Assembly (NCBI GenBank): GCA_955652395.1
Contig: CATPBJ010000184.1
Location: forward strand, 1 to 64,000
DNA length: 64,000 nucleotides
Direction of reading: 5' to 3'
Source of the DNA: an uncultured Terriglobales bacterium
GTDB taxonomy: Bacteria > Acidobacteriota > Terriglobia > Terriglobales > Acidobacteriaceae
Position 1 is the first letter of the stretch; each line of letters begins with the position of its first letter. This document shows, one piece after another, positions 17,488 to 25,923 of the stretch. The translations under genes were made by a program, and so were the position numbers. Below the pieces are notes generated by a model. That model made no database searches. It was not told the origin of the DNA and saw only the letters and a program-made list of their open reading frames with translations.

Positions 17488-18202
17488 TTACGGCATTGGG
17501 AAGCTGCCGCTATCGAGGATCTTTGCCGCCCATTCGGCGTACGGGAGTGCGCAAGCGTGAAGAGCCTTGAGCTCCTTTTCGACGTCGTACTCTACGCGCC
17601 GGATTTCTGGCTTGGACTCGCCCAGCAAGAGGTAGGCGGCACGCCGGTCGCCGTCGGAAGAAAGACTGACGCTGCCGGTGTTGGCCACAATCATTCCTGA
17701 GACACTCCGAATATATGAGCGATGGATGTGCGCGTAGACAGCAATCGGCTGGCCGAGGGGTCCGTAAACCGCCTCTAATTCGGCATCGTTTGATTCCGGC
17801 GCGGGTGCGCGCCAGGGGCTCTGGCGTGTACGAGGGCCATCGGGCCGTGGATCAGCCTTCGCGGCAAGCTGCGCAGCCAGGCGAGCCTGTCTTCGCCCAG
17901 GCTTCGCGAGTTGCCCTCACCATTTCTTCGATCACGGCGAAAAGATGCTGCAGCTTGGGCGACTGATCCGCGAACTTTTTGAGCGAATCGGGCGTCGTAA
18001 GCATTTCGTCTGTATTGCCAACCACGCCCTGCCAGCCGAGATCGCGAATGCGATCCACAATCTCAGCGGGACTGGCACCCGCGTCAGCTAGGTCGCCGCC
18101 GTGCAGGATCAAGTCAGGAGAGGTTTGCCGCAGATCCGCTAGGACGGCCTCAAAAGCGGTCAGGTTGCCGTGGATGTCGGATACGATTGCGATCCGCATC
18201 AC
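17488..18202 (-). pseudogene. Frameshifted metallophosphoesterase
   Basis: The N-terminus has the calcineurin-like motifs MRIAIVSDIHGN, LILHGGDLAD and VVGNTDEM. The frame then slips so that RLAWLRSLPRRLIHGPMALV is read in another frame. A second slip precedes AVYAHIHRSYIRSVSG and MIVANTGSVSLSSDGDRRAA, which end the protein. The gene is otherwise full length. Two single-base changes would restore it, so recent inactivation or sequence error are both possible. Confidence 0.75.
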
Positions 18203-18240
18203 CGTCCTCCGTACTCAGTGGCGCACTCGACATAACCACC

Positions 18241-18365
18241 GGGCGTCGGACCCCGCCCCTCGGACGTTAGACGGCGCTTTTCAGACCGCAGCACCCGGTT
18301 TCCGCTCGGGAATCGACTGTCGGTCCTTCCGAATGTGAGGGTCCGCGGGTCCGCGGTCCGACGCC
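18241..18365. repeat. Opposed heptad arrays, phosphoesterase-permease spacer
   Basis: The left array has five heptads from 18241 (GGGCGTC, GGACCCC, GCCCCTC, GGACGTT, AGACGGC). The right arm near 18340-18365 (GGTCCGC, GGGTCCGC, GGTCCGACGCC) is largely complementary to it. Confidence 0.7.
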
Positions 18366-18381
18366 AAGGTTCGCCTTTGTC

Positions 18382-19485
18382 CTACTCGTACGCCAGCGCG
18401 TCGATGGGATCCTTCTGCGCCGCTTTGTAGGCGGGGTACAACGCCCCTAAGATGGCGCCGACGATGGCGATGCCAGTGGATCGCAAAATCCATCCGCCGG
18501 TGACCACCACCGGCAAAGTCGGCAGACGGTAGTGGATACCCGCCTTCGCGACCAGGCTCACCAGGACCCCCACGACAATGCCGCCGATGGCCAGCAGCAC
18601 CGTCTCCCGCAGAATCACGTTCACGATGTATAGCTTCGAGGCGCCAATCGACTTCAGGATCCCGATTTCGCGGGTACGTTCCATCACCGCTGTGTACATG
18701 GCCTGGAAGATGACGATGAAGCCGATGACCACCGAAATGCCGATGACCACATTGATGAACGTCGACAGGCCAGGATAGCTGTTGACGGTCATCATGGAGA
18801 GATATTCGCGCATGGAGCGGACTGAATAGCTCTCCAGTCCCTGCACATTTTTCACTTCTTGCACCACTGCATCGGCGTTCGCCGGGTCGTCCAGCTTTAC
18901 GTAGAATACCGAGGCCTTGCCTTCGCTGCCGATCAGATCCTGGAGCGTGCTTATGGGCAAAAACTTGCGCGCCCCCCGGCCATGTTCCACGATGCCGGCG
19001 ACCCGGAAAGGATGATTGAGAATCTCGATGGTGTCGCCCATTTTCACATGCTGCGACTGGGCAAAAAAGTCATCCACCAGACAATCGTTTGGACCCTGGA
19101 AAGGGCCGCCGTGAAGGTAGTGAAACGGGACCAGCGCCTCGAACGTCTTGAGGTCAATCCCGTAAATGACCTCGAGGTTTTTGGTGGTCGTGAGCTGCCA
19201 GATGACCGGCGACACTTTCTTGACATGGGGCAATTTCTCAATCACACCGCCGATTTTGATCGACATCGGGGCATTGCTTACACCGGCCATGAAAGAAGTG
19301 TTGGGCGGCTGCACGATCACATCGGCGCCGATCCCCGCTTGGCGTTGCCGGGCGTCATTCAGCATGCCGACCGAGAGTCCGACAATCAGCAGGATCAGCG
19401 TCACCTCGAGCGCGATGGCCACGATGCTGATCAGCGAACGGATAGGCCGGTGCACCAGGTTGGCGACGATCATCTTGTTCATCAT
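18382..19485 (-). CDS. ABC transporter permease, MacB/FtsX type
   Basis: The 367-aa protein has an N-terminal membrane helix (SLISIVAIALEVTLILLIVG), a periplasmic MacB-type core domain (residues 45-240) and three C-terminal helices forming the FtsX domain (VIGISVVIGFIVIFQAMYTA, ILRETVLLAIGGIVVGVL, STGIAIVGAILGALYPAYKA). The coupling sequence ERTREIGILKSIGASK is typical. No ATPase gene is adjacent. The lipoprotein gene lies upstream on the same strand, so an envelope or lipoprotein export role is possible. Confidence 0.88.
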   Translation of the reverse strand: MMNKMIVANLVHRPIRSLISIVAIALEVTLILLIVGLSVGMLNDARQRQAGIGADVIVQPPNTSFMAGVSNAPMSIKIGGVIEKLPHVKKVSPVIWQLTTTKNLEVIYGIDLKTFEALVPFHYLHGGPFQGPNDCLVDDFFAQSQHVKMGDTIEILNHPFRVAGIVEHGRGARKFLPISTLQDLIGSEGKASVFYVKLDDPANADAVVQEVKNVQGLESYSVRSMREYLSMMTVNSYPGLSTFINVVIGISVVIGFIVIFQAMYTAVMERTREIGILKSIGASKLYIVNVILRETVLLAIGGIVVGVLVSLVAKAGIHYRLPTLPVVVTGGWILRSTGIAIVGAILGALYPAYKAAQKDPIDALAYE

Positions 19486-19492
19486 GGGACTA

Positions 19493-19617
19493 GGATCTGG
19501 CTTCTAGCTTCTGGCTATTGCACTCAGCATTCAGCACTCGACATTCAGCCGTCAAGCGTCGATCAGATCTTCTGGGCTGGACGCTGAGTGCTGTATGGCA
19601 AATGCTAAGTGCTTGCT
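19493..19617. repeat. Ten-heptad array and opposed arm
   Basis: Ten heptads run in phase from 19493 to 19562, including GGATCTG, GCTTCTA, GCTTCTG, GCTATTG, CACTCAG, CATTCAG, CACTCGA and GCGTCGA. A second block at 19583-19617 (GCTGAGT, GCTAAGT) is complementary to the CACTCAG part. Together they fill the permease-lipoprotein spacer. Confidence 0.75.
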
Positions 19618-19618
19618 C

Positions 19619-20542
19619 TCACTTCGGATCCGTTCCGTTCACCCGGCTGGCTTGGGGTTGGTCCAGGCGCACGATCTGGGCGCCGACGGGTTGATCAAGC
19701 GCGAACTTGTCATCGGCGAGCGACCCATTCAGCTGCAGCTTAACAATGGTCAGGGTGATGTCGTACTCTTCCTGCGGCCTCCAGATTTCGATCTGCGAGG
19801 GAAAATTCAAGCCATCGTAATCCTTATAGCCTTCGTAGCGCGAGTCCGTGGCCAGGTTTCCATCCTGATCGTAAACGAATTGACGGTGAGGCAGGAGGTC
19901 GGTTCGGCTGAAGATGATCTTGCGGGAGAGAAACCAGCCATGGTCGACCCTGCGAATCACTTCAATTTCGTAGTCGGCCTGCTGAACCTGGTGTTTTTTT
20001 CCGTCAGTAATGATTTCAAAGCTGTTTTGCATGACTGCGATTTCATTTTGCGGATCAACCTCCCGCGGAATCAGGGCTTCGTAAATATGTTGAGGACGCA
20101 GGTTTTCCATGGGCTGGTCCGGGTTGTGGGTTTCGACATCATTGCGGCCGATCACGAAGCGGTTTTTGGGCGGAATCCACAGTTTGAAATCGCGCCCGTC
20201 ACTCACCATGTCAAACGCCTTGTTGCGCACAATGGGCAGCAGCCCGATCATCCGTAACATGGCAGGCTTGCGCAGGAGTATGTAGCCCCGGATCTGCTGA
20301 TAATCGGTGACTCTGCCCTTCTTGATCCCGCCCACGGAAGTATCGATATCCACTGTTGCCTGCAAACTCTTGATTTTGGTGGCCTGGGAGTTCATATACT
20401 CGATCAATTCTGCCTGGCTGGCGGACTTCAGCGGGGCGGTGCTGAGCTGCCTCTCAACGCGGCGGGATCGGAACAGACACCCGGTGAGGGGAAGAAAGGC
20501 CAACAGAATGAACAAGGCCCGGCAACGGGAAAATATATACAT
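19619..20542 (-). CDS. LolA-like outer-membrane lipoprotein (DUF4292 type)
   Basis: This 307-aa protein starts with a lipoprotein signal peptide (ALFILLAFLPLTGC, lipobox LTGC), so it should be lipidated at about Cys22. The rest is beta-rich (IKSLQATVDIDT, KPAMLRMIGLLPIVRNKAFD, GRDFKLWIPPKNRFVIG), as in LolA/LolB-like lipoprotein carriers, but I see no diagnostic residue. Together with MltG upstream and the permease downstream it suggests cell-envelope maintenance. Family placement is tentative. Confidence 0.75.
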   Translation of the reverse strand: MYIFSRCRALFILLAFLPLTGCLFRSRRVERQLSTAPLKSASQAELIEYMNSQATKIKSLQATVDIDTSVGGIKKGRVTDYQQIRGYILLRKPAMLRMIGLLPIVRNKAFDMVSDGRDFKLWIPPKNRFVIGRNDVETHNPDQPMENLRPQHIYEALIPREVDPQNEIAVMQNSFEIITDGKKHQVQQADYEIEVIRRVDHGWFLSRKIIFSRTDLLPHRQFVYDQDGNLATDSRYEGYKDYDGLNFPSQIEIWRPQEEYDITLTIVKLQLNGSLADDKFALDQPVGAQIVRLDQPQASRVNGTDPK

Positions 20543-20674
20543 TGAGACTGGATTGGATTCCTTAGAAGACAGTTGGGTTCACCAGTAAGGTAAGTATATG
20601 CGAATACTGGACGTCGAAACTGGCTTGGGGTTGTCAGATTAGCACCCCGCACCCCGTCGGAAGGTTAGAAAACG

Positions 20675-21685
20675 CTATTTTCCCTGCACCGCTTGCCGTA
20701 GCTTGGCCACATTCTGGTTGTGTTCCTCAAGGCTGCTGGAAAAGCGATGATGGCCGTTGCCGTCGCTGACAAAGTAAAAGTACTCCGTTTGCGCCGGATG
20801 CAGTGCGGCTTCGAGCGAGCTGCGGCCGGGATTCCCAATCGGCCCGGGCGGAAGTCCAGGATGTGTGTAGGTGTTGTAAGCGGACTGAAACCCCATGTCG
20901 GAATGATGCAGTGCGCCGGAGTAATTCCCGTTGAGCAGTTCGGCATAGATCACGCTGGGATCGGCCTGGAGCGCAATGTTTCGCGCCAGCCGGTTGTAGT
21001 AGACGCTGGCTACGAGGGAGCGCTCCTCAGGGACGGCAGTCTCCTTCTCGATAATGGACGCCATCGTTACCGTCTTCTGCACGTCCGTTCCGTACCCATT
21101 CGACCCGCGTCCGCCGGTCGTGAGTCCAATCTGGTCCGCGACCTGGCGGAACTGCTTCACCATGGCAGCCGCGATATCCTTCATGCTCTGGGTGCGGGTG
21201 AACTCGTAGGTATTGGGGAACAAGTAGCCTTCCAGGCTTTTCGCTTCCGGGGCCAGGTCTGAAATCAGTTCCACATTGGATTGCGCTACCGCAAGAAATT
21301 CCTGGCCTGATCCCAGGCCCGCCTCCTGTACCGCTTGCGCGATGTCGAACATGGTGAAGCCTTCGGGGACTACCACTGTGTGCACGTAAATATCGCCGCG
21401 CACCAGGCGGTCGTGAACGTCCAACGTTTTCGCGGTCTTGTCGAAGAGATATTCGCCGGCTTTCAGCGACTGCTTGCGATGGATGCGGTGCCAGAGGATA
21501 AAACCAAGCCCACTCCGGATCACTCCTGCAGCCTGGAGTTCAGCCGCGATCCTTCGGGTGGAGTAACCCGGCCGCAGCAGCACGAATTTCTGCCCTGCCG
21601 GCGTAACGGGCGTCAACAGCGCCCACGCCAGCCAGCCGCCGACTCCAAGAACGGCGAGCAGCACGAGTGTCAAAAGCTTGCGCAA
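20675..21685 (-). CDS. mltG: Endolytic murein transglycosylase MltG
   Basis: MltG cleaves nascent peptidoglycan strands at the inner membrane. The 336 aa have one N-terminal helix (LLTLVLLAVLGVGGWLAW), a LysM-like region, and the YceG catalytic region with SLEGYLFPNTYEF, MASIIEKETAVPEERSLVASVYYNRL and the C-terminal AYNTYTHPGLPPGPIGNPG. The catalytic glutamate is in IIEKE. ruvX lies upstream in the same direction. Confidence 0.95.
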   Translation of the reverse strand: MRKLLTLVLLAVLGVGGWLAWALLTPVTPAGQKFVLLRPGYSTRRIAAELQAAGVIRSGLGFILWHRIHRKQSLKAGEYLFDKTAKTLDVHDRLVRGDIYVHTVVVPEGFTMFDIAQAVQEAGLGSGQEFLAVAQSNVELISDLAPEAKSLEGYLFPNTYEFTRTQSMKDIAAAMVKQFRQVADQIGLTTGGRGSNGYGTDVQKTVTMASIIEKETAVPEERSLVASVYYNRLARNIALQADPSVIYAELLNGNYSGALHHSDMGFQSAYNTYTHPGLPPGPIGNPGRSSLEAALHPAQTEYFYFVSDGNGHHRFSSSLEEHNQNVAKLRQAVQGK

Positions 21686-21711
21686 ATTGGAAATAGTTTA
21701 GATGAAGAGTA

Positions 21712-21788
21712 GTCGTAGGTCGCTAGTCGGTGGTCGTTGGACTTCGGGAGACCGGACCTCGGACCTCAGACTTCGGATTCCGGACGCC
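21712..21788. repeat. Eleven consecutive heptads between mltG and ruvX
   Basis: This is the longest array. GTCGTAG, GTCGCTA, GTCGGTG, GTCGTTG, GACTTCG, GGAGACC, GGACCTC, GGACCTC, AGACTTC, GGATTCC and GGACGCC follow each other with no phase break over 77 bp. The unit changes gradually from a GTCG type to a GGAC type. Confidence 0.85.
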
Positions 21789-21807
21789 GGGGCGGTTCAG
21801 CCTGGTG

Positions 21808-22263
21808 CTAGCTTCCCCTCGCATCCATCCATGACTGCAATATCAGGACGGCCGCCATCTTATCTACCACTTCGCCGCGGCGCTTGATCGACATATCTGT
21901 TTCCCGCAATAGGCGGTTAGCTTGGGCGGAGGAGAGGCGCTCATCCCAGAGATGGACCGGCAAGCGAAAACGCCGGCGGATTTCATCGGCAAAGGCTTGC
22001 ATCTTCTGGGCTTGTATTCCTTCGGCACCGGTCATGCGCAGGGGCAGGCCGATCACGATCTCGGCCACCTGGTGCTCGCGAACGACCTGCTGCAGTTGGA
22101 AAAAATCAGATCGCTTGTTTTGCCGGTGCAGGGTTTCCAGTCCCTGCGCCGTTACGCCCAGCGGGTCTGAAATGGCGAGCCCGATCCTTTTCGAGCCCAC
22201 ATCCATGCCTAGAACTCGAGGCGGACGCGGCGCCGCGGAGGCGTCGGTTTGGTGAGAAGGCAC
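21808..22263 (-). CDS. ruvX: Holliday-junction resolvase-like protein RuvX/YqgF
   Basis: The RNase H-fold protein carries the catalytic motifs GMDVGSKRIGLAISD, EIVIGLPLRMTG and VHLWDERLSS; E. coli YqgF acts in 16S rRNA 5' processing. The track starts at 22287, but TATAAT lies within those first codons and ends six bases before the GTG at 22263. I therefore prefer the GTG (151 aa) as a leaderless start. mltG follows downstream. Confidence 0.92.
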   Translation of the reverse strand: MPSHQTDASAAPRPPRVLGMDVGSKRIGLAISDPLGVTAQGLETLHRQNKRSDFFQLQQVVREHQVAEIVIGLPLRMTGAEGIQAQKMQAFADEIRRRFRLPVHLWDERLSSAQANRLLRETDMSIKRRGEVVDKMAAVLILQSWMDARGS

Positions 22264-22269
22264 CTGGCG

Positions 22270-22275
22270 ATTATA
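22270..22275 (-). promoter_or_regulatory. -10 box (TATAAT) of ruvX
   Basis: A perfect TATAAT on the minus strand lies six bases from the GTG codon at 22263, placing the transcription start on the start codon. This decides the start of ruvX. Confidence 0.6.
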
Positions 22276-22315
22276 TGTCGCATACACATTTTTGCGGTTA
22301 GGCTACGATACCGCT

Positions 22316-23395
22316 ATGGCCATCGACGAGGCAGGGATCGATCGACCTCCAGCTCCAGCTTTGGCACTGCCTCCGCCCAAGCCACAGAAGCCTCACTGGG
22401 CGTTCAGCGTGATTGGAATTGCCACGATTTTGGGCCTTTGCTATTGGGGAGAACTAGTGCTGGCGGTGATGCTGGTATCAGTTTTGCTGGCGTTCGTTCT
22501 GGCGCCGGTGATGGAATTGTTTATCCGACTTCACCTGCCCCGCGGTCTGGCCGCTGCTGTCGCCGTGATTTTGTTGCTCACTCTGATTGCCGGGCTGGTG
22601 TACTACTCCTCGAACCAGGCCATTGTTTTTGTCCAGGACCTTTCCCAATACATGCAAACCATTCGACAGGAAATTTCGCAGGTCCGGGAGCGAGCGGAAT
22701 CGCTGGGCAACACTGAGCCGGGCGGGCTCGCGAAATCTGCAGACTCCCGTTCGGGCACCAACTGGGAGGACCTCCTGACGCGCGGTTTCGGGTCCGTCTC
22801 CCAAGCTTTGCTGGCCGCCTCTTTCGTGCCTTTCCTGGTGTATTTCATGCTGAGCTGGCAGCATCATGTTCGCTCGGCAACTGTGATGCTCTTCTCCCTG
22901 GAGAACCGCAACACTGCGTACGTCACCCTGGGCTTGATTTCCGCGATGATTCGCAGCTTTATGGTGGGAAATCTTCTGATCGGCCTTTTTCTGGGGACCG
23001 CCAGCACCATCGCGTTCGCGATTCTGAATTTGCCGTTCTTTTATTTCGTTGGTTTCATCAGCGGATTCCTGAGCCTGGTCCCCTACTTGGGAGTCGTGCT
23101 GGCCATGGCGCCCCCGATCTTTGTCAGCATGGGGCGTATCAATTCAGGAGACGCGGTTGTGATTGTGATGATCGTGCTGGCGCTGCATCTGATCGCGCTC
23201 AACGTGCTCTACCCCAAGTTCCTGGGCAACCGACTGCAGCTTAATCCGCTGGCGGTAACGATGGCACTGCTGGTCTGGGGATGGCTATGGGGCGCAATGG
23301 GACTGGTCCTGGCCGTCCCCATCACGGCCGCCACGAAGATCGTTTTCGACCATATTGAATCGTTGAAGCCTTATGGGGCCTGGATGGGAGAGTAG
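22316..23395 (+). CDS. AI-2E family transporter (permease)
   Basis: The 359-aa protein has about eight membrane helices in the AI-2E/PerM arrangement: two N-terminal pairs, a central soluble segment (residues 95-150) and a C-terminal block. Signatures include FVPFLVYFMLSWQ, GFISGFLSLVPYLGVVLAM and NVLYPKFLGNRLQLNPLAV. The track's 22292 start is a TTG; the ATG at 22316 fits better, with TACGAT seven bases in front. It is divergent from ruvX. The substrate is unknown. Confidence 0.9.
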   Translation: MAIDEAGIDRPPAPALALPPPKPQKPHWAFSVIGIATILGLCYWGELVLAVMLVSVLLAFVLAPVMELFIRLHLPRGLAAAVAVILLLTLIAGLVYYSSNQAIVFVQDLSQYMQTIRQEISQVRERAESLGNTEPGGLAKSADSRSGTNWEDLLTRGFGSVSQALLAASFVPFLVYFMLSWQHHVRSATVMLFSLENRNTAYVTLGLISAMIRSFMVGNLLIGLFLGTASTIAFAILNLPFFYFVGFISGFLSLVPYLGVVLAMAPPIFVSMGRINSGDAVVIVMIVLALHLIALNVLYPKFLGNRLQLNPLAVTMALLVWGWLWGAMGLVLAVPITAATKIVFDHIESLKPYGAWMGE

Positions 23396-23423
23396 GGTCA
23401 TCAGTCTCGGTCGTCGGTCTTCA
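23396..23423. repeat. Short heptad array after the AI-2E gene
   Basis: Four heptads (GGTCATC, AGTCTCG, GTCGTCG, GTCTTCA) follow directly on the stop codon. Confidence 0.6.
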
Positions 23424-23519
23424 GCAAGGCAACCTCCTCCGCCCGCTACTGCGTTTGGTCATTGCTCACAGAGGGGACATGCCCAACCTCCTACAAGCGT
23501 ACGGTTGAGAAAAGCCGGC

Positions 23520-23957
23520 ATGAGCGGTTCTTATCGTGACATCAAGGCTTGGCAAAAGGCCATTGATCTGGTGGTAGACATTTATTCCTGCACACGGGCC
23601 TTCCCGCGTGAGGAAGTGTACGGTTTGGCCCGTCAGTTGAGACGCGCTGCCGTGTCAGTTCCGAGTAATATCGCGGAAGGCAAAGGTCGTCGCACTGACA
23701 AGGAGTGTTTGCTATTTCTGCACCATGCCCGAGGATCGGTCTTCGAAGTGGAGACCCAACTCACCATTGCTGGACTGCTCGGTTACATCCCCCAAGCTGA
23801 AGTCCAGCGCATCGGGAATTCCGTCGGCGAAGCGACAATGACTAGGCCACAAAATCCGAGGCTTCCGGGAAGCGTAGTTTGCTCCTGGAAAGGGCTTTGG
23901 ACAGCATTTCCTCGATCTGGACTTCTTCGCAGTTCTTGGCCATCGCCAGCTCGCTGA
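23520..23957 (+). CDS. S23-like four-helix-bundle protein with abnormal C-terminus
   Basis: The first 105 residues match the four-helix-bundle family first seen in 23S rRNA intervening sequences: SYRDIKAWQKAIDLVVDIY, GLARQLRRAAVSVPSNIAEG, EVETQLTIAGLLGYI. After GNSVGEAT the ORF runs about 40 residues (TMTRPQNPRLPG onward) that are simply the reverse strand of the carD 3' end. The original end appears to have been lost and the reading frame now ends 116 bp into carD. Whether it is still functional is uncertain. Confidence 0.7.
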   Translation: MSGSYRDIKAWQKAIDLVVDIYSCTRAFPREEVYGLARQLRRAAVSVPSNIAEGKGRRTDKECLLFLHHARGSVFEVETQLTIAGLLGYIPQAEVQRIGNSVGEATMTRPQNPRLPGSVVCSWKGLWTAFPRSGLLRSSWPSPAR

Positions 23958-24372
23958 CCAGGAGGTAACGGGCCCGTTCGAGCATCTTCTTTTCGCGGAA
24001 GGATAGGGGCTTGGACTGGTTCAGGAGGAGCAGGCCCTTCAGAACAGCGGACACTTCCAGTAGCGAACCGGTGCGCATGCGCTCTGAGTTTTCCTTGAAG
24101 CGGTACTTCCAGTCGGCATTGTTGTCGCACTCGCCATCTGTAAGAAAATCAACGATTTTTTGAATTTCGCCGTTCTTGACGACTCGCCTGAGGCCCACCG
24201 TGTTCACGTTATGGAATGGAACCATGACCTTAAGGCTGTTGGCCTTGATCTTCAGGAGATAGAACTTTTCCACAGTCTCGCCAATCGTCCGGCTGCTGAT
24301 TTGTTCGATAACTCCAACGCCATGATTGGGATAGACGACCTTATCGCCTATGTGGAAATCGCCGCTGATCAT
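23842..24372 (-). CDS. carD: CarD-family transcription regulator
   Basis: CarD proteins bind RNA polymerase and stabilise open promoter complexes. The 176-aa protein has the N-terminal RNAP-interacting Tudor-like domain (IGDKVVYPNHGVGVIEQI, KFYLLKIKANSLKVMVPFHN) and a C-terminal helical DNA-binding region (LSFREKKMLERARYLLVSELA). The ATG at 24372 begins the family N-terminus; the track's 24399 adds nine unlikely residues. The 3' end is overlapped by the truncated S23-like ORF. Confidence 0.93.
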   Translation of the reverse strand: MISGDFHIGDKVVYPNHGVGVIEQISSRTIGETVEKFYLLKIKANSLKVMVPFHNVNTVGLRRVVKNGEIQKIVDFLTDGECDNNADWKYRFKENSERMRTGSLLEVSAVLKGLLLLNQSKPLSFREKKMLERARYLLVSELAMAKNCEEVQIEEMLSKALSRSKLRFPEASDFVA

Positions 24373-24471
24373 GAGGGAACACCCACGAGGGCAGGGCACT
24401 TAGGGAACTGCACGCAACTATTTTACCTCAAACCGGAAGGGAAAGGCAATTTAGAACGGGCCGCGGGCGGC

Positions 24472-24664
24472 GGACCTCGGACCCCAGACTTCGGACTTCA
24501 GACCCCGGGCGTCAGCCGCCACCGACCTCGGAGGACCATCCGAAGTCGTGGTTCCAAGATGCTGTGCAATTAAAGCTCTGGTGAATGAGCGGCCCAAAGG
24601 CCTACGGCGGGGTAGGCAGCGAGCAGCTCGAGGGCCGAGGTCTGACGTCCGAGGTCCGACGCCG
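24472..24664. repeat. Opposed heptad arrays between carD and greA
   Basis: Six heptads run from 24472 to 24513 (GGACCTC, GGACCCC, AGACTTC, GGACTTC, AGACCCC, GGGCGTC). The opposite arm at 24637-24664 (GAGGTCT, GACGTCC, GAGGTCC, GACGCCG) is complementary in type and ends five bases before the greA -10 box. Confidence 0.75.
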
Positions 24665-24668
24665 GGTT

Positions 24669-24674
24669 TATAAT
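24669..24674 (+). promoter_or_regulatory. -10 box (TATAAT) of greA
   Basis: A perfect TATAAT ends ten bases before the greA ATG, leaving room for only a very short leader. The region where a -35 box would lie is heptad-repeat DNA. Confidence 0.55.
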
Positions 24675-24684
24675 CCTCAAGTAC

Positions 24685-25164
24685 ATGACGGATCAGATCA
24701 AAAGGAAATTGCAGGAAGAAATGAACGTACTCGAACACGAGCTGGTTCATGAGCTTCCCAAGGAAATAAAGAAAGCCGCCGCCTTGGGGGATCTCAGCGA
24801 AAACGCGGAGTATCACATGGCGAAACAGCGCCAGGAGTTCGTCAAAGCACGGCTCCGCCAGCTGGGCGCTCGCATGGCCGAACTTGCCCTTATCAATATG
24901 GAGAATATTCCCAAAGATAAGGTGGGGCTGGGCTCAACCGTTCGGGTTTTCGACAATTCCAAGAACGCAGAAGTGGAGTACAAGCTGGTGACCAGCGAAG
25001 AGTCAGACGTGACTGCAGGCAAGATCTCAACCAGTTCGCCGATCGGCCGCGCCCTGCTCAACAAGAAAGTGGGAGACAGCGCCGTGGTGGTCACGCCCAA
25101 CGGCAACCGCGAGATGGAAATTCTGAATCTGACCACCATCCACGACCAGACAGAAGCCAAGTGA
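24685..25164 (+). CDS. greA: Transcription elongation factor GreA
   Basis: GreA stimulates cleavage of backtracked RNA by RNA polymerase. The 159 aa have the N-terminal coiled coil, with the acidic tip in GDLSENAEYHMAKQRQ, and the C-terminal FKBP-like domain (TSSPIGRALLNKKVGDSAVV). The length is normal. A CDP-alcohol phosphotransferase gene follows 13 bp downstream. Confidence 0.97.
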   Translation: MTDQIKRKLQEEMNVLEHELVHELPKEIKKAAALGDLSENAEYHMAKQRQEFVKARLRQLGARMAELALINMENIPKDKVGLGSTVRVFDNSKNAEVEYKLVTSEESDVTAGKISTSSPIGRALLNKKVGDSAVVVTPNGNREMEILNLTTIHDQTEAK

Positions 25165-25177
25165 CGAGAATTATTAG

Positions 25178-25822
25178 ATGAGCATGACTTGGACCAGCGC
25201 CTTTGGCCGGGGCTGTGGCGTTCTGCTCGACGCGATCGTCCGCTGGCTCGCCCTGGCGCAGATCAATCCCAACGTGCTCACCTTCCTGGGGCTGGTCGTA
25301 AATACCATCGCCGCCTTTCTATTTGGCTACGCCAACGGCGACAGCCAGGCTCGTATGTTTCGCTATGCCGGGCTGGTCATCATCGGCTCCGGTTTCTTCG
25401 ACCTGGTCGACGGACGCGTCGCCCGGGCCAGCAACCAGGTGACTCGCTTCGGCGGCTTCTTCGACTCAGTCATTGACCGCTACAGCGACGCTTCCCAATT
25501 CTTTGGCCTGCTGCTGTTCTACGCTCGCGGCGACCGCTTTTTCTACGTGGTGCTGACGGCTTTCGTGATGGTCAGCGCCATCATGGTGAGCTACACGCGC
25601 GCCCGCGCCGAATCGCTCATCGGCTCTTGCCGCGTCGGCTTCATGGAGCGCCCCGAACGCCTGGTGCTGGTCATCATCGGAGCCCTGTTCAACCGCATGG
25701 CGCCCGTTCTGTGGCTGATTGCTGTACTGTCCACCATCACGGTGATCCACCGCATCCGCTACACCTGGACGCGGACAGAAGGCGTGGATGCGGCGCCGCA
25801 TAAGGCAGGGCAGGCAGCGTAG
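25178..25822 (+). CDS. CDP-alcohol phosphatidyltransferase
   Basis: The enzyme transfers a phosphatidyl group from CDP-diacylglycerol to an alcohol in the inner membrane. The 214 aa have about six helices and the full signature DGRVARASNQVTRFGGFFDS followed by VIDRYSD, matching D-G-x2-A-R-x8-G-x3-D-x3-D. The downstream RARAES and RVGFMERPERLVLV segments resemble phosphatidylinositol-phosphate or archaetidylinositol-phosphate synthases, but the acceptor cannot be fixed from sequence. Probably cotranscribed with greA. Confidence 0.9.
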   Translation: MSMTWTSAFGRGCGVLLDAIVRWLALAQINPNVLTFLGLVVNTIAAFLFGYANGDSQARMFRYAGLVIIGSGFFDLVDGRVARASNQVTRFGGFFDSVIDRYSDASQFFGLLLFYARGDRFFYVVLTAFVMVSAIMVSYTRARAESLIGSCRVGFMERPERLVLVIIGALFNRMAPVLWLIAVLSTITVIHRIRYTWTRTEGVDAAPHKAGQAA

Positions 25823-25842
25823 ATGGGTGCCATGACTGAGTA

Positions 25843-25865
25843 GGGACGGGCCGGAGACCCGTCCC
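25843..25865. repeat. GGGACGGG...CCCGTCCC hairpin
   Basis: An 8-bp stem with a short loop follows the phosphotransferase gene and is trailed by ACACC. The same stem-CACACC text occurs inside lipB and the molybdopterin oxidoreductase gene. There is no U-tract to make it a clear terminator. Confidence 0.55.
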
Positions 25866-25923
25866 ACACCGTTCTTGACGGGGTCCTGCTATCCTACTTT
25901 CCTGTTTCTCCTGAGGATTCTTC

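Noticed and set aside
21712-21788. CRISPR-like array
   Set aside because: The repeats are 7 bp with no spacers, and no cas gene is in the window.
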